Shown piece after piece: positions 1 to 9,853 of a DNA stretch of 64,000 bases. Each line of letters opens with the position of its first letter. The first letter of the stretch is position 1. Made by a program: the position numbers and the translations under genes. Source of the DNA: Trichomonas vaginalis G3 (taxonomy: Eukaryota > Parabasalia > Trichomonadida > Trichomonadidae); assembly GCF_026262505.1 (NCBI RefSeq), contig NC_067205.1, positions 1,674,001 through 1,738,000 on the forward strand. Reading direction: 5' to 3'. The notes beneath the pieces are model-generated. The model was not told the origin of the DNA, did not search any database, and saw only the letters and a list, made by a program, of their open reading frames with translations.

Positions 1-387
1 GAATATTTTCTTTAGTTTCATGTCAACATCCCGAACAGCACAAAGGATAAAATCATATTCATTTCTTCCGTTAAACATACTTTTTTTTTCTCGTTCATCG
101 TTAAATAAATTATTGAAAATATAAACAGCGGTGTAAAAGTTATGTACTGTGTTAAATGTTGAAGCTTCACCTATTTTAGATTTTAGGATTCTTTTAGTAA
201 GTAAATTGTTATCGTTCTTTCTCTTTTCCTTATCGTTCATGTCGAATCTGTCGAACCACATATCCTGTATTTCATCGAATTTACGAACTATAGAATCCGT
301 CATTTCCCTGGTTAATGAGGGGTAATCATTATTAATTTTTTCATATAATTTGTCCATATGATTTTCATCGACGTTTCCGGAAAACAT
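1..387 (-). CDS. Unknown Polinton A gene, open at the window edge
   Basis: An open frame of 129 codons starts with ATG at 387 and runs off the left edge without a stop. The visible part is charged, mostly helical in character and rich in Asp, Lys and Asn, with no family I recognise. It lies downstream of the 466..1347 gene on the same strand, beyond the half-site array at 414..470. By position it would match the second KilA-N gene of Polinton B, but no KilA-N signature is visible in this part. Confidence 0.55.
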   Translation of the reverse strand, partial: MFSGNVDENHMDKLYEKINNDYPSLTREMTDSIVRKFDEIQDMWFDRFDMNDKEKRKNDNNLLTKRILKSKIGEASTFNTVHNFYTAVYIFNNLFNDEREKKSMFNGRNEYDFILCAVRDVDMKLKKIF

Positions 388-413
388 TTAATTAAAGTAA
401 AAATATAATTTAT

Positions 414-470
414 GTGAAGTGGTGAAATTTCACCTCTTTTTTCACCTAATTTTTCACCTCTTTTTTCACA
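414..470. promoter_or_regulatory. Half-site array downstream of the 466..1347 gene (TTCACC type)
   Basis: A GTGAAGT half-site, the 14-bp palindrome GGTGAAATTTCACC, then three TTCAC(C) half-sites at steps of about 12 bp. The last half-site overlaps the stop codon of the neighbouring gene. The same motif lies on the other side of that gene at 1551..1598. The regular spacing and a central palindrome suggest binding by a dimeric or oligomeric protein. The function is inferred. Confidence 0.6.
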
Positions 471-1347
471 AGCGTTTTACATGAATTGTACGATGTATAT
501 TTGAAATCCTAAACAGTTTTGTAGCTTCTATTTCTTCGCTGAGGATATCAAAAGTTCTAACAATGCCGAAAGTCTCTTTATATTTCTTCTTGACGTCAGA
601 TAGAAGGAAATCTTCTGCTGTTGGATAGTTTTTATTAAGAAATGCCAACATATCCATTTTATCTTCTTCTGGCTTTTCTGCTTCTTTCTTTAAGTCTGCA
701 TAGTCGTTTCGCATTCTTTCTATCTCTTTGACTGAGTAGTTATATTTTCTTATTGCTGCCTTACATTTTGAACATTGCGGCATCGTTTTTGCGTTATACA
801 TTGAAACATTACCAGCTAAAACAACTAAAGCGTCAATTGCTCTCTTCATCTCAAACATAGCGGGTCTTATTTGTTCGTTCCATACTTTGCCTCTTCTATC
901 TTTATCTCTTATTTCCCATACACATTCAGCAACTAACGAAACAAAGTTATTGTATGTCTTAAATTCTTCGGATTTGTAAAGGTCAGAAATATTTTTATAA
1001 ACCAAGTCGCAATCTTTGTCCATAACTTTATGGTTGCAATGAAAACCAAGGAATTCATAATTTACTTTACGTATGAATTTCTTAATTTCTACTGAGTCAC
1101 TTGCTTTGACTTCAATTTCGTCGAATTCAGGAATAGTGAGCTTTTGTTGTTGGATTTCAGGCAATTTAGGCAAATGGTCGATGAGGTCCTGCATTTCATA
1201 AAGATACTGTTCATTTGTTTCATCTTTCGCACTACAGTCTAAATTACTTGTTAAAAGTTCTTGCTTTATCTTCTGGATTTCTGTTTCAAAAGTATATGAA
1301 GAAGGAATAAAGCTTTTCATCTCTATCAACATTGACGTAGGATTCAT
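466..1347 (-). CDS. Unknown 293-aa protein in the regulator position of Polinton A
   Basis: No family recognised. The protein is charged and helical, with a likely coiled coil around residues 205-235 and one CxxC pair (MPQCSKCKAAI, near residue 192) that could belong to a small zinc-binding site. It sits next to the integrase, exactly where Polinton B carries a KilA-N gene, and like that gene it is bracketed by half-site arrays (414..470 and 1551..1598). That context suggests a DNA-binding regulator or replication protein unrelated in sequence to KilA-N. The frame is open throughout. Confidence 0.6.
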   Translation of the reverse strand: MNPTSMLIEMKSFIPSSYTFETEIQKIKQELLTSNLDCSAKDETNEQYLYEMQDLIDHLPKLPEIQQQKLTIPEFDEIEVKASDSVEIKKFIRKVNYEFLGFHCNHKVMDKDCDLVYKNISDLYKSEEFKTYNNFVSLVAECVWEIRDKDRRGKVWNEQIRPAMFEMKRAIDALVVLAGNVSMYNAKTMPQCSKCKAAIRKYNYSVKEIERMRNDYADLKKEAEKPEEDKMDMLAFLNKNYPTAEDFLLSDVKKKYKETFGIVRTFDILSEEIEATKLFRISNIHRTIHVKRL

Positions 1348-1720
1348 GACTAATGAATTTGGTGCTGTAGTTGTGGACAGAGTCCCGCCGTTCGCGGCTT
1401 GAATTGTTGTTGCCGATTGATGAAATCATATCTTTTATACAAAATAAAAAAATAAATAAAAATAAATAAAAATAACGTTATTTTTATCTTTTATGAAAAT
1501 TCATGAAAATTCACGAGAAAGCTAAAGCAATCAGAGCCGCAAAGCAGCTAGGGTGAAAAACCGGGTGAAAAAAGAGGTGAAATTTCACCACTTCACCTAA
1601 AAATTATTTTTGACGTAAATTTACAGTATTTATGAAAACATTAATATATAAAATAAATGAAAACATTAATGATATCATGGCTGTTCTCATTCATGTCTGA
1701 TTTACATCCAACGAAAAAGT
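1348..1720. promoter_or_regulatory. Intergenic region with a half-site array at 1551..1598
   Basis: This gap holds a small GC hairpin (GCCG-TTC-GCGGC near 1383), an A-rich tract ending in ATAACGTTA (1473..1480), a second GC patch with GCCGCAAAGC near 1535, and an array at 1551..1598. Read in the orientation of the 466..1347 gene, the array is a GGTGAAG half-site, the palindrome GGTGAAATTTCACC, then two TTCACC half-sites. It lies about 200 bp upstream of that gene. No other gene is seen here. Confidence 0.6.
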
Positions 1721-2806
1721 TTAGAATAATTTTCTTATTCTTTCTGGCATATTTTTGTCTTTCCAGTACTCCCGCTCTAATGGACCCAGATGTGTTGGCT
1801 TTGACTCTCTCAAGTTCTTAGATGGTATAACATCTTCAACGCCTCCTTCATATCTTACTTTATAAGTGTCATCGTTTGTGTTATAGCCAAGTATTTCAAT
1901 AACCACTCCTCGCTTTGCTTCGTCAATGGTTTCAGCAAGTTTGCCATTACTACTTTCGACTAATTTATGACGAGGGTAAAACGCTATGGAGTCGTCAGCA
2001 GCTTTTATAAGATATCCATTACCTTGCGTAGAGTCTACGATATAATAATTTCGACTTAACCTTAAACGTTTCTTTGTCAACGGTTTGTCGTCAAGAACTA
2101 CATGAACTTTTGTACCAGGAATGAGGGTAAATTGTGTTGAATTTCTGATATTTTGTGTTTGGCTTCGTTTCTTTTGTATATACTTTTCTTCTTGTTGTTG
2201 TGTCATTGAATTTGGTGTATGCCCTGTTGTAGAATGTGTTGAGGAATTATATACTTCGAGAAAATGTTTCATTGTTTCTTCGGTAAAGTCTCGCTCTTGG
2301 TTTAAATCTCTGAGAGTCCTTATGAAGCGGTTTATGATGCCGAGTATGTTATGGTTATGGTCTTCAGTAGTGTAGTGAGTTATGTTATGCTTAATGAGAA
2401 AATCTGTGATTTCATTGCTGAGATATGCACTGTCTTGGTCTGATGTTAAAGTACTTGGGCTATGTTCTGCTACAAACTTTTGTAAAACTCTTAACACTTC
2501 ACGAGTTCCTTTGTTCCTCATTGGATATGCATATGCTTTACGAGTGTTAACATTTATGAAGATGAGGAATGGTTTATGTCCTCCTTTTCTGCTTTGAATG
2601 AGAGTGTCAAATTGGTATGCGTCGGGAGTGTTGGAGTAAATTGGTAAAAAGTAATCGTAAGGATTTATTTTTGTTTGATGTACAACATTTTTGTTAAAGA
2701 ACCTTTTCACTTCAGCTCTGTTAGTAAATCCCGAACTCTTTGCAGCTTCATTGAATTTCTTAAAAGACCTCCATGGATGTTGTTCGAATACTTCTTTTAA
2801 ACTCAT
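1721..2806 (-). CDS. Polinton A integrase (retroviral-type, DDE fold)
   Basis: 361 residues, open throughout. The rve-type catalytic core covers roughly residues 60-210: a first acidic motif QFDTL (D67) and a second TSDQDSAY (D123). Residues about 295-345 look like a chromodomain (YKVRYEGGVEDVIPS), as known for Polinton integrases. It would join the element ends to host DNA, producing the 6-bp target duplications seen for B. It follows the fibre locus on the same strand and is nearly identical to the B copy at 15029..16114. Opposite-strand frames here are shadows. Confidence 0.9.
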   Translation of the reverse strand: MSLKEVFEQHPWRSFKKFNEAAKSSGFTNRAEVKRFFNKNVVHQTKINPYDYFLPIYSNTPDAYQFDTLIQSRKGGHKPFLIFINVNTRKAYAYPMRNKGTREVLRVLQKFVAEHSPSTLTSDQDSAYLSNEITDFLIKHNITHYTTEDHNHNILGIINRFIRTLRDLNQERDFTEETMKHFLEVYNSSTHSTTGHTPNSMTQQQEEKYIQKKRSQTQNIRNSTQFTLIPGTKVHVVLDDKPLTKKRLRLSRNYYIVDSTQGNGYLIKAADDSIAFYPRHKLVESSNGKLAETIDEAKRGVVIEILGYNTNDDTYKVRYEGGVEDVIPSKNLRESKPTHLGPLEREYWKDKNMPERIRKLF

Positions 2807-2821
2807 TTATGTAAAGTTAAA

Positions 2822-2889
2822 GATTTCATTGAACTCGGTAAGTCTAGACCCTTTGAGTCAAGGCTCAAGCGATTTCATTGAACTCGGTA
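2822..2889. repeat. Paired 19-bp direct repeat between fibre and integrase genes (A)
   Basis: Two identical 19-bp copies at 2822..2840 and 2871..2889 (core TTTCATTGAACTCGG) flank a spacer holding TGAGTCAAGGCTCA. The second copy lies over the 3' end of the fibre gene. The same arrangement is kept in B (14946..14964 and 14995..15013). Confidence 0.7.
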
Positions 2890-5800
2890 CCATGCGAATA
2901 CAGTCATAAATGGTGGCATATAATCTGCACCCGAACCTGCTGGGTCTGTAATACCAGTTACAACATGTGTATGATTTCCTGCAGTTCCACAGAAAATATC
3001 CGTGCTAACATCTTTGGGGTCATCTGAGATATCATATCTGTTCATTCCCTGTCTATTCGAACCCGCTGCAAGATTTATATAACCTCTTTTTGTTATTGAA
3101 TGTGAATGGTTTCCTTCCACAGATGTTGTTCCACTGAACTTATGCATATGTGAAGGAAGGTTTTCAATACCTATTTTCTTTGAACCTCCTGTTTGCTTTG
3201 AAGAGTTAGCACAATAGAGGAATTTATCTACAATCTGTTGCCATGTACCAAAACCTAAAACATCGGCTGGATTTGTTGAGTTCATTGACGTATAAATAGA
3301 GCCTATAGGATATATGGTTTCAAGAATCTGGGCCTTCATTGTTAGAAGTTCATGTTTAACGTTTATAGTTTTATTGCCTTCTACAATATTTATATTGTTT
3401 GTTATTAAACCATTAGGAAAAGTAGGAGGATAAATATTTTGTTCAACTAAAGGTGTACCGTCTCTTCCTGTTTTTGTTACTTTTTCAATGTATGCATTAA
3501 TTTCTTTAATCCTGATTGTTTGAAATTCTTTATGCACGTGCTCTTTATCAGCTTTTCCATTAATTTTATCATTTACTTCCGACTTCTTTGCATAATTTTC
3601 ATCTACCCATTCCTTTGCTTCTTCTGTATAACTCATTGCTTTTGTATCATAACGATTTAATTCTTCATCTACATATATTTTGTCGGTTTTATTGGCTAAA
3701 TCAACAACCATATCTCTTAGGTTAGTGTGCATATCTTCATCACGCATGCTTGATGAAGCAATAGCCCAATTCAATATTATCTCATCAGCTCTAATAGTTG
3801 TGAAGAATTCATGTGTATGGTTCTTGTCTGCTTTCTTATCTAACATTGCTGGTAGTTCATGTGTTTCAAAGTTTCTGGCATGACCTTCAATGTTCCTGCA
3901 ACTGTTATCTAAACTATTAAGAGTATCTTTTACGCTTGTACTTGGATTCTCTAAAGGTGCACTTGAACCAAGGTCAAAGTTCAATATTATGTCGTCTGCT
4001 CTAACAGTTGTGAAGGATTCGTGTGTATGAGTTTTGTCTGCTTTGTTGTCTAAAGAAGTTTGAAGTTCATTTATATCGGAGATATTGTGTTTATGAGATT
4101 TCAAAACTTTGTTCGTTGCGTCAAGTTCATCTTTGTCAGTTTTACTTTTAATAGCATCTTCAAAAGTTATTTTTGCCTTAACTCTCAAAGTAAATCTTGG
4201 TTCAACTAATACACCGTTAACAAAGAAGTATGAAGCATAAATTTCAGCGTTATAACCAAATGTTTGTGGTGCTTTACCTGTGTCATACTGTACAGTACAG
4301 TATGTCATAACCTTTAGCACGAATATTTATATCTTCTTTCATTAACATTTTTCGTCTTCACTTCTTCATCCTGTGTTAAATATCCATGATAGTCCGTTAT
4401 AATCTGTTCATCTGAACTTATATAATGAACATGGTTCTTGTCTGCTTTTTGTGAAAGAAGTTCAACAACTTTTGCTTCACTTATGCAACCAGTGCCACTT
4501 TCATTTATTTTTGTCAGCATTGCGTTCAAAACTTCATAAAGACTAACTACTTCTTTTGGTTCTTGAAACAATGAGTCAAAAGTCTTTCTTAACATTACAT
4601 CTTCAACTGTTATGACTGAGTCAATACCTTTCTCTTTTATTGTCTTAGCTAACTGACCTAAAACAACGAACATATAGTCTAAAATATTATCTTCAGTGTT
4701 AAACGCTATACTGTTTTCACGAATTGTTGTGTTTGTTGCTGTTAAAACTTCTTTAAACTCAGGATATATATTCAGTAGATTTTCAACAATTGTTTGAAAC
4801 CACTTGTCCTCCCTTCATCTAAATCTCTTGCTGCCATTAAAGGATGTAAATTAATTGGTTCAATAATTCCGAGACGAGGGTTGTAAGCAAGTCCGTCGAA
4901 CATATTTTTACGTTTGAGTGCCCAGTTAGTTAGTTTCTTTGTATTATTTTACTTTACCCCATAAATTTTTGAGACCGTCAAAGAAACTTCCTGTATTTCC
5001 ATGTAATTTAGCAAACTCAACATAAAACTTCATGCTATCTATGCCACCAAGAAAAGCCCAGAGTGCATCTATCTCACTTTGCATGGTTATAAGAGATGCA
5101 GTTGTTACACCTGATGAAAATAAAGTAAACAACCACCCTAACCAACTCTTACCTGCTCCACTTTGTTCTACTTTCACAAAATCACTGATATGACTTTTTA
5201 AGTATTCTTTCGTAAGTAATGTGTCTCCAGGTGTAACGTCTCTAACGATATTATCTCCGTCAAAAGTCAATGTTCTAACTTGTGTCCGTGCAGCCTTTAT
5301 TTTAAGCATGCATAGTCTGGTGTTTGAGGAGCAGAAGGCTCGATGTATGTAATTTTAAAGAAATCGTCATAATTTTTCTTAAAGGTTTCATATGTTGTTT
5401 TGAATGTATTGAACCTCATTATTATATCAAGAAGTTTTGTCAATGAGTCAGCAATTGCTTCATCTACTGTTGACGTTTTGAGTTTTATTTCTGCTGAGTC
5501 GTTTATGAATGGTACTTGACATTGAGTTGTATATGGGTCAAATCCTGTAGGACCCAAATGAAGCAAGTAGTCTAAAATATCACGAACAGACTTTGAGACA
5601 GTTGTGTTTCTTCATGACGATTTCACCATTTACAATGAATGGCATAGTACATGAAGTTATTTGTGGGTCAAAACCAGAAGGATTGAAATGAAGCATATAG
5701 TTCAGCGCCTCATACACTGACTTATACACTGTTTCATTATTTTTTGACACAATTTCACCATTTACAATGAATGGCATTGTCGAAGGAGTTGTTTTTGTAT

Positions 5801-6079
5801 CGAACCCTGAAGGATTGAAGTTAAGAATGCTTTCAAGAGCTTCATATACAGACCTATAAACAGTTGTGTCGTTCTTCATGACAACTTCACCATTTACAAT
5901 GAATGGCATAGTGCATGGAGTTAAAATTGGGTCAAACTTTTCATAGTCCTTCCATGTTTATATTTCTCAGTATTTCCATCAGAAATAACAATATATTTGT
6001 CAGTAAGTGTGAGAGAGTATTGACCAAAATATAAACGTTTAGCTCTGTCAGCTTCATACGCATATGCAGCTATACTCAT
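2875..6079 (-). pseudogene. Polinton A fibre locus with phage-type tail-collar end
   Basis: The downstream half encodes a fibre ending in a phage tail-collar/baseplate-like domain: YPIGSIYTSMNSTNPADVLG, a FGTW motif, a His-rich loop (NHSHS) and a GSGADYMPPFMTVFAWYR end. Before it come several repeats of the type KADKNHTH, as in phage tail fibres. The upstream half holds tandem 44-residue modules (separate entry) and a hydrophobic segment. The product would be an attachment fibre on the particle. It starts 17 bp from the divergent gene at 6097. The locus is broken, with about half a dozen breaks. Confidence 0.75.
5580..5930 (-). repeat. Tandem 44-residue modules in the A fibre
   Basis: At least three DNA units of about 132 bp, recognisable by CACCATTTACAATGAATGGC at 5624, 5757 and 5888. 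Each encodes a module with MPFIVNGE, then TVYKSVYEALN and FNPSGFDP. One more diverged copy lies just downstream. The corresponding B protein has a single such module, so A has expanded it. Confidence 0.75.
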
Positions 6080-6096
6080 ATTTTAATGAGAATAAA

Positions 6097-6776
6097 ATGT
6101 TGTTCTATTTGCAAAGTACAGACCCAAACGAATACGGGACAGTCAAGCTACAAACAAACTTAGGTCTACAGAATGAGGCACTTGCATTCAGAATGGTTGA
6201 CTTTAATACTATCGCTTCATTCGTTATAACAGATGAAACAGATTTCATGGAGCTTGAAATAGATGGAAAGAAGCACGAAATAAGATTTCACAATAATGTA
6301 GAATATAAGATGGAAACATTAGCTGGAGTGTTAAATGCTCTCATAAATACTACAATAAACAAGGATAACGGAGAAAACTTAATGAATGTTAAACTTATTG
6401 CAGGAGTTTTGAAGTTCAGTTATGCGAAGGAGTTTAAGTTAACACGAATGAGTCATAGAGTTCAATTGCTTCTGGGAGCATACCATATGACATTTCCTTT
6501 GAAAAGTGTTGACAAAACGATTGAGATGAAATCTGTTCCATACGTATGTTATGGTAATTGTTTGTACGTTGAGTCAAAAATAGCTAATGTCACAGGTATT
6601 TCAGGAGTTAATAGTAAAGGTTCAGTAGAATATAAATCTTCTGTTATGCAGTCAATTCAATGTTCATTCCAAACGTTCCTGTCATAGTAACTCATTTAGG
6701 TAAATGGGTTCGCATTAGCCCTCACAATTTGAAAGATATGCAATTCAGACTAGTTGACTTTCAAGGCGAGCCCGTA
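6097..6776 (+). pseudogene. Virion-type protein gene of A, split by Polinton B
   Basis: Homologue of the B gene at 11086..11859. It reads from ATG at 6097, 17 bp from the divergent fibre start. The reading is cut at 6776 by the left end of B; the rest lies at 28101..28197. The family is described under the B copy. It is broken. Confidence 0.8.
6771..6776. repeat. Target-site duplication of Polinton B (left copy)
   Basis: CCCGTA at 6771..6776 is repeated at 28095..28100, directly outside the two ends of B. Six bases is the known Polinton target duplication. The related gene in B reads CCTGTA without interruption at this place, which confirms the insertion point. Confidence 0.95.
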
Positions 6777-6792
6777 AGTTAGTACACCAGTC

Positions 6793-6827
6793 TTGGGTAT
6801 GGTGGCACTGCGTTCCACCTTACCCAA
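6793..6827. other. Terminal hairpin of Polinton B (left; right copy 28044..28078)
   Basis: Arms TTGGGTA/TACCCAA and GGTGG/CCACC enclose the loop CACTGCGTT, only 16 bp from the element tip. The end of A (62320) has the equivalent hairpin with compensating changes (GGAGG/CCTCC), and the C ends carry an unrelated hairpin in a similar place. Confidence 0.75.
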
Positions 6828-6967
6828 TACTTGTGAATTTGACACTTTACAAAACCGTTAACGTACATTTTACAACATGAACGCAAAAACTAACTTAACC
6901 TTAAATATTTACAAAGCCGCCAACCATTTCGCCTCACTAACGAACTCACTAATGAAAATAAACGTTC

Positions 6968-7252
6968 TCATAAATTTTCTTCAATATCTTCATCATCAGT
7001 GTTAACTCTATTGTAGTCATACTTGAAGTCATAAAGTTTCTCAAGTTTTGAAATGCATAGTCTTGTTAACTTACCTTCATCATCATAAGTTTTTATAAAA
7101 CTACCATGACAATCTTTATAAACAGTCAGTGTATAGTCAACTGGTCTAGGATGAAGTGTAAAGAACATGTTATATTAAGGGAGGAAGAATAAATGTTTAA
7201 ATGTATGTTTGTTATATGTTTTGATTTGTATGAGTTGCTTTTGTTCTGTCAT
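6968..7252 (-). pseudogene. Terminal small gene, left-repeat copy
   Basis: Inverted copy of the gene at 27619..27903, lying inside the left terminal repeat. This copy is broken. See the right copy for the protein. Confidence 0.7.
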
Positions 7253-7323
7253 TACATCCAAATAAAAATTTTCAGTAAAAATAAAACTAACGTTAAAAAT
7301 TTCTCATAACATAAACGTTCTCA

Positions 7324-7844
7324 TTGCTTTATAACTCTCTTCCTTGGTTTCTTTTTAGTTGCTTTCTTCACGTCTGTCTCCAACTTGACTGTCTTTCTTC
7401 TTCGTCCATAATGATACCAATTACTTCCACCAGTCAATGGGTCAAATGGTCTTTCGTAAGGGTTTCCATACATTCCATAGGACCTATGGAAAACGCTGGT
7501 GGAGAAGAAACATTTTCTTTAGTTCCATCGACTCTATTTAAATGCATTGTTTCACCTTTCATCTGGTCATTAAAGTCTTTTGCGTGTTTTGCAAACTCAT
7601 CGTCCTTTCCTAAAGCATTTTCTGACTCAGTCGCAACCAAATTGGATGCTTTATTTATGAGCCCTATTTTATTTAATCTTAACTTCTTTGCAACCCAGCC
7701 TCCAATCTTTCCTTTATTTGCATCTAATGTCTTTGAAACCCTTCCTCCACTCATTTTATTTACTGCGTCATAAGCTCCAAGTGCTTTTGCTCCAAATGCT
7801 AATGCTTTTGTTCCCATTGCGCCTAAAGCTGCCCAAGCTACCAT
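7324..7844 (-). pseudogene. Basic Gly/Ala-rich core-like virion protein (B)
   Basis: Counterpart of the whole gene at 31534..32058: an Ala/Gly-rich amphipathic N-terminus (WAALGAMGTKALAFGAKAL), a middle part with scattered Lys, a Pro/Tyr-rich segment and a Lys/Arg-rich tail. Composition resembles core or membrane-active minor proteins of adenovirus-like particles. That role is inferred. The start directly follows the preceding stop (TAAATG). This copy is broken. Confidence 0.6.
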
Positions 7845-8069
7845 TTACACCATATTAAAATCATCTCTCTTCAATATTATCTCATAAAAGTTCTCGTTAC
7901 TGGAGAAAGTCAATGAAACATAAACATTCTCACGGGCTTCGCCCTCACCGCTTTGCGGTCTATCTAACTTCTTTCTTATCTCATCTATTCGCTTCAAAAT
8001 GTCTGAACAATTGCTAACATCTTCTACAACAGTTATTTCATCATGAATGACCTTCAAGAACAAGCTCAT
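7845..8069 (-). CDS. Unknown 74-aa protein with an in-frame double mini-hairpin
   Basis: Small acidic/basic protein (MSLFLKVIHDEITVVEDV...), no family recognised. Residues about 36-46 (RPQSGEGEARE) are encoded by a GC-rich patch that folds as two adjacent three-base-loop hairpins (CCGC-AAA-GCGG and GGGC-GAA-GCCC). The gene abuts both neighbours with TAAATG junctions. The same gene, with the same hairpins, is at 31309..31533 in A. Confidence 0.65.
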   Translation of the reverse strand: MSLFLKVIHDEITVVEDVSNCSDILKRIDEIRKKLDRPQSGEGEARENVYVSLTFSSNENFYEIILKRDDFNMV

Positions 8070-8950
8070 TTAATATGCAATTAAAATCATCTCAATAATG
8101 AGTCCATCATTTCCATCTTTAGGTAGCACAACATCTTTCATTGAAGAAGGTTCGACAAGTCTTATGTTAAACTTACTGACAAAGTTTGTTATACTATAAT
8201 GCTTCGGTGGCGAATACATGTAGTTTGAAAGACATAATATAGATTCTTCAGCAAATTCACTTATACTGGATTTTATAACAATGTTCTCACGAGACCAAAC
8301 GCCACCAATTGACAATCTTGTAAGCAATCCTGCTGAACCTTCAACTGTAAACGTCGATGGTAACATTCCACGAAGGTCATCTATTGACATCTTTGAGTCA
8401 CTGAATTTAAATATTTTCTTAAAGCAATCGTCATTATCTAACCATGCAATAGCTTTGAAGTTTTCATTCGAATATACATCTGCTTCATTAAATGTAAAAC
8501 CTGACTTCTTTGCAGAGACGATTTTAAAATCTATTGCATTTGTTTCAAAATTATATGCTATGGTAACTTCTGAAGGTAATGGATGTCCTTCTGCAGTAAG
8601 TTGTTCTCTCACTACCGTTTGAAGCTTTGTGTTAAAAACTTTCATGTCATCTCCTGTATCTAAGTTCACATACACAGCAACAGGGAAACTATCTTGCTTC
8701 TTTGTTTCATCATTATATCTCAAAACATTAAAGTTCTTCAATAATATTGTCTTCCTGCTGGAATACTTCTAACTTGTCTTATTTCAATAGCTTTCTCACC
8801 TCCTACATACTCTACCCAGTGTCTTGGATATTCATAAGTATACTGACTTTCTTGAATTTTGGTTGGTTTCATCATAACGTGTTCATAGTATATCTTTATA
8901 CTCTTGTCAGTTAGACTCGGTGCTATGTTCTGAATATTTCTGACTTGCAT
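8070..8950 (-). pseudogene. Virion-type protein, paralogue 2 (B)
   Basis: Counterpart of the whole 293-aa gene at 30427..31308 (see there). It starts 16 bp from the divergent ATPase start at 8967 and is followed directly by the 74-aa gene. Broken. Confidence 0.65.
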
Positions 8951-8966
8951 TTTTAATGGAGATAAA

Positions 8967-9853
8967 ATGAAGCATTTAATACATGACGTAGATGAAGACA
9001 TGAATGAAACTACAGACAAACTTAACTCTTCTCTTATTCTTCCTTTCAGCAAAGATTATGAATTCTGTTCAAATGGTGTGTATTTCTATTGTGGAAAGAT
9101 GGGTTCAGGTAAGACATTTAACCTCATTCGTCATATACTCATAACAGAGCGTTTAGGAAACGACTCTTACTATGACCAAATCATTATATCAGCAACTTCA
9201 GACTCTATGGATTCAACAGCGAAAACATTCATGAGTAAAGTTCAAGCATCTGTCGTTAAAGTTCCAGATAGCGAACTCATTGAATTTCTTCAACGTTACA
9301 TTCGACGTAAGAGAAAATATTATGCTATTGTAGAGTTCATACAGTCAGGAATGCAAAAGACTTCTGAGGAGATGGAAAGAATTATTGACAAACACCACTT
9401 ACGTCAGTACTCAGGAGTTTACGATATGAAACGACTGACAAACTACATTCTATCAAAACTTTCAAAATACCCCTTCAAAAAGTATCCTTCAAACACTCTG
9501 CTCGTTTGTGACGACTTCGCCGGAAAAGGTTTAGTGTCAAAACCAGACTCACCATTAGCTAACATCATAACTAAAGTCAGACATTACCATTTAACTGTAG
9601 CAATACTTATGCAAACATGGAGTTTTTAGCTTTAAACATAAAACGTCTCATAACTGACTTCGTTATCTTTCAAGGTTTCTCACGCTATGATATTGAACTC
9701 ATTTGGAAACAGTCAGGTATAACATTACCTTTTGAAGAAATTTGGGAAGCATATAAGTCTCTCATCTCTCCTCGTTCATACCTTGAGATTCATATCATGA
9801 CTAATACCATTAAAGTCAAAAATATTCCATGGGAACGACCAACATTGTTTTAA
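8967..9853 (+). pseudogene. Packaging ATPase, FtsK/A32-like (B)
   Basis: Walker A GKMGSGKT near residue 47 and a Walker B strand LLVCDDFAG near residue 178 identify the Polinton/NCLDV-type genome-packaging ATPase, which would pump DNA into the capsid. Length (about 295 codons) is normal for the family. Its stop overlaps the stop of the convergent gene in the shared bases TTAA. The A copy at 29524..30411 is open; this one is broken. Confidence 0.85.

Larger units (their letters stand above)
6777..7342 (+). repeat. Left terminal inverted repeat of Polinton B
   Basis: Reverse complement of 27526..28094. It begins AGTTAGTACACC, carries a terminal hairpin at 6793..6827, a gene-free stretch to about 6967, and a copy of the terminal small gene. 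Its inner edge falls in the last codons of the core-like gene. Confidence 0.9.

Noticed and set aside
1721-2806. LTR retrotransposon, because of the retroviral-type integrase
   Set aside because: No reverse transcriptase, gag or LTRs; the context is a Polinton.
2121-2909. Opposite-strand frames across the integrase (also 14926..15750)
   Set aside because: Cys/Phe/Leu-rich shadows of the integrase gene in reverse.
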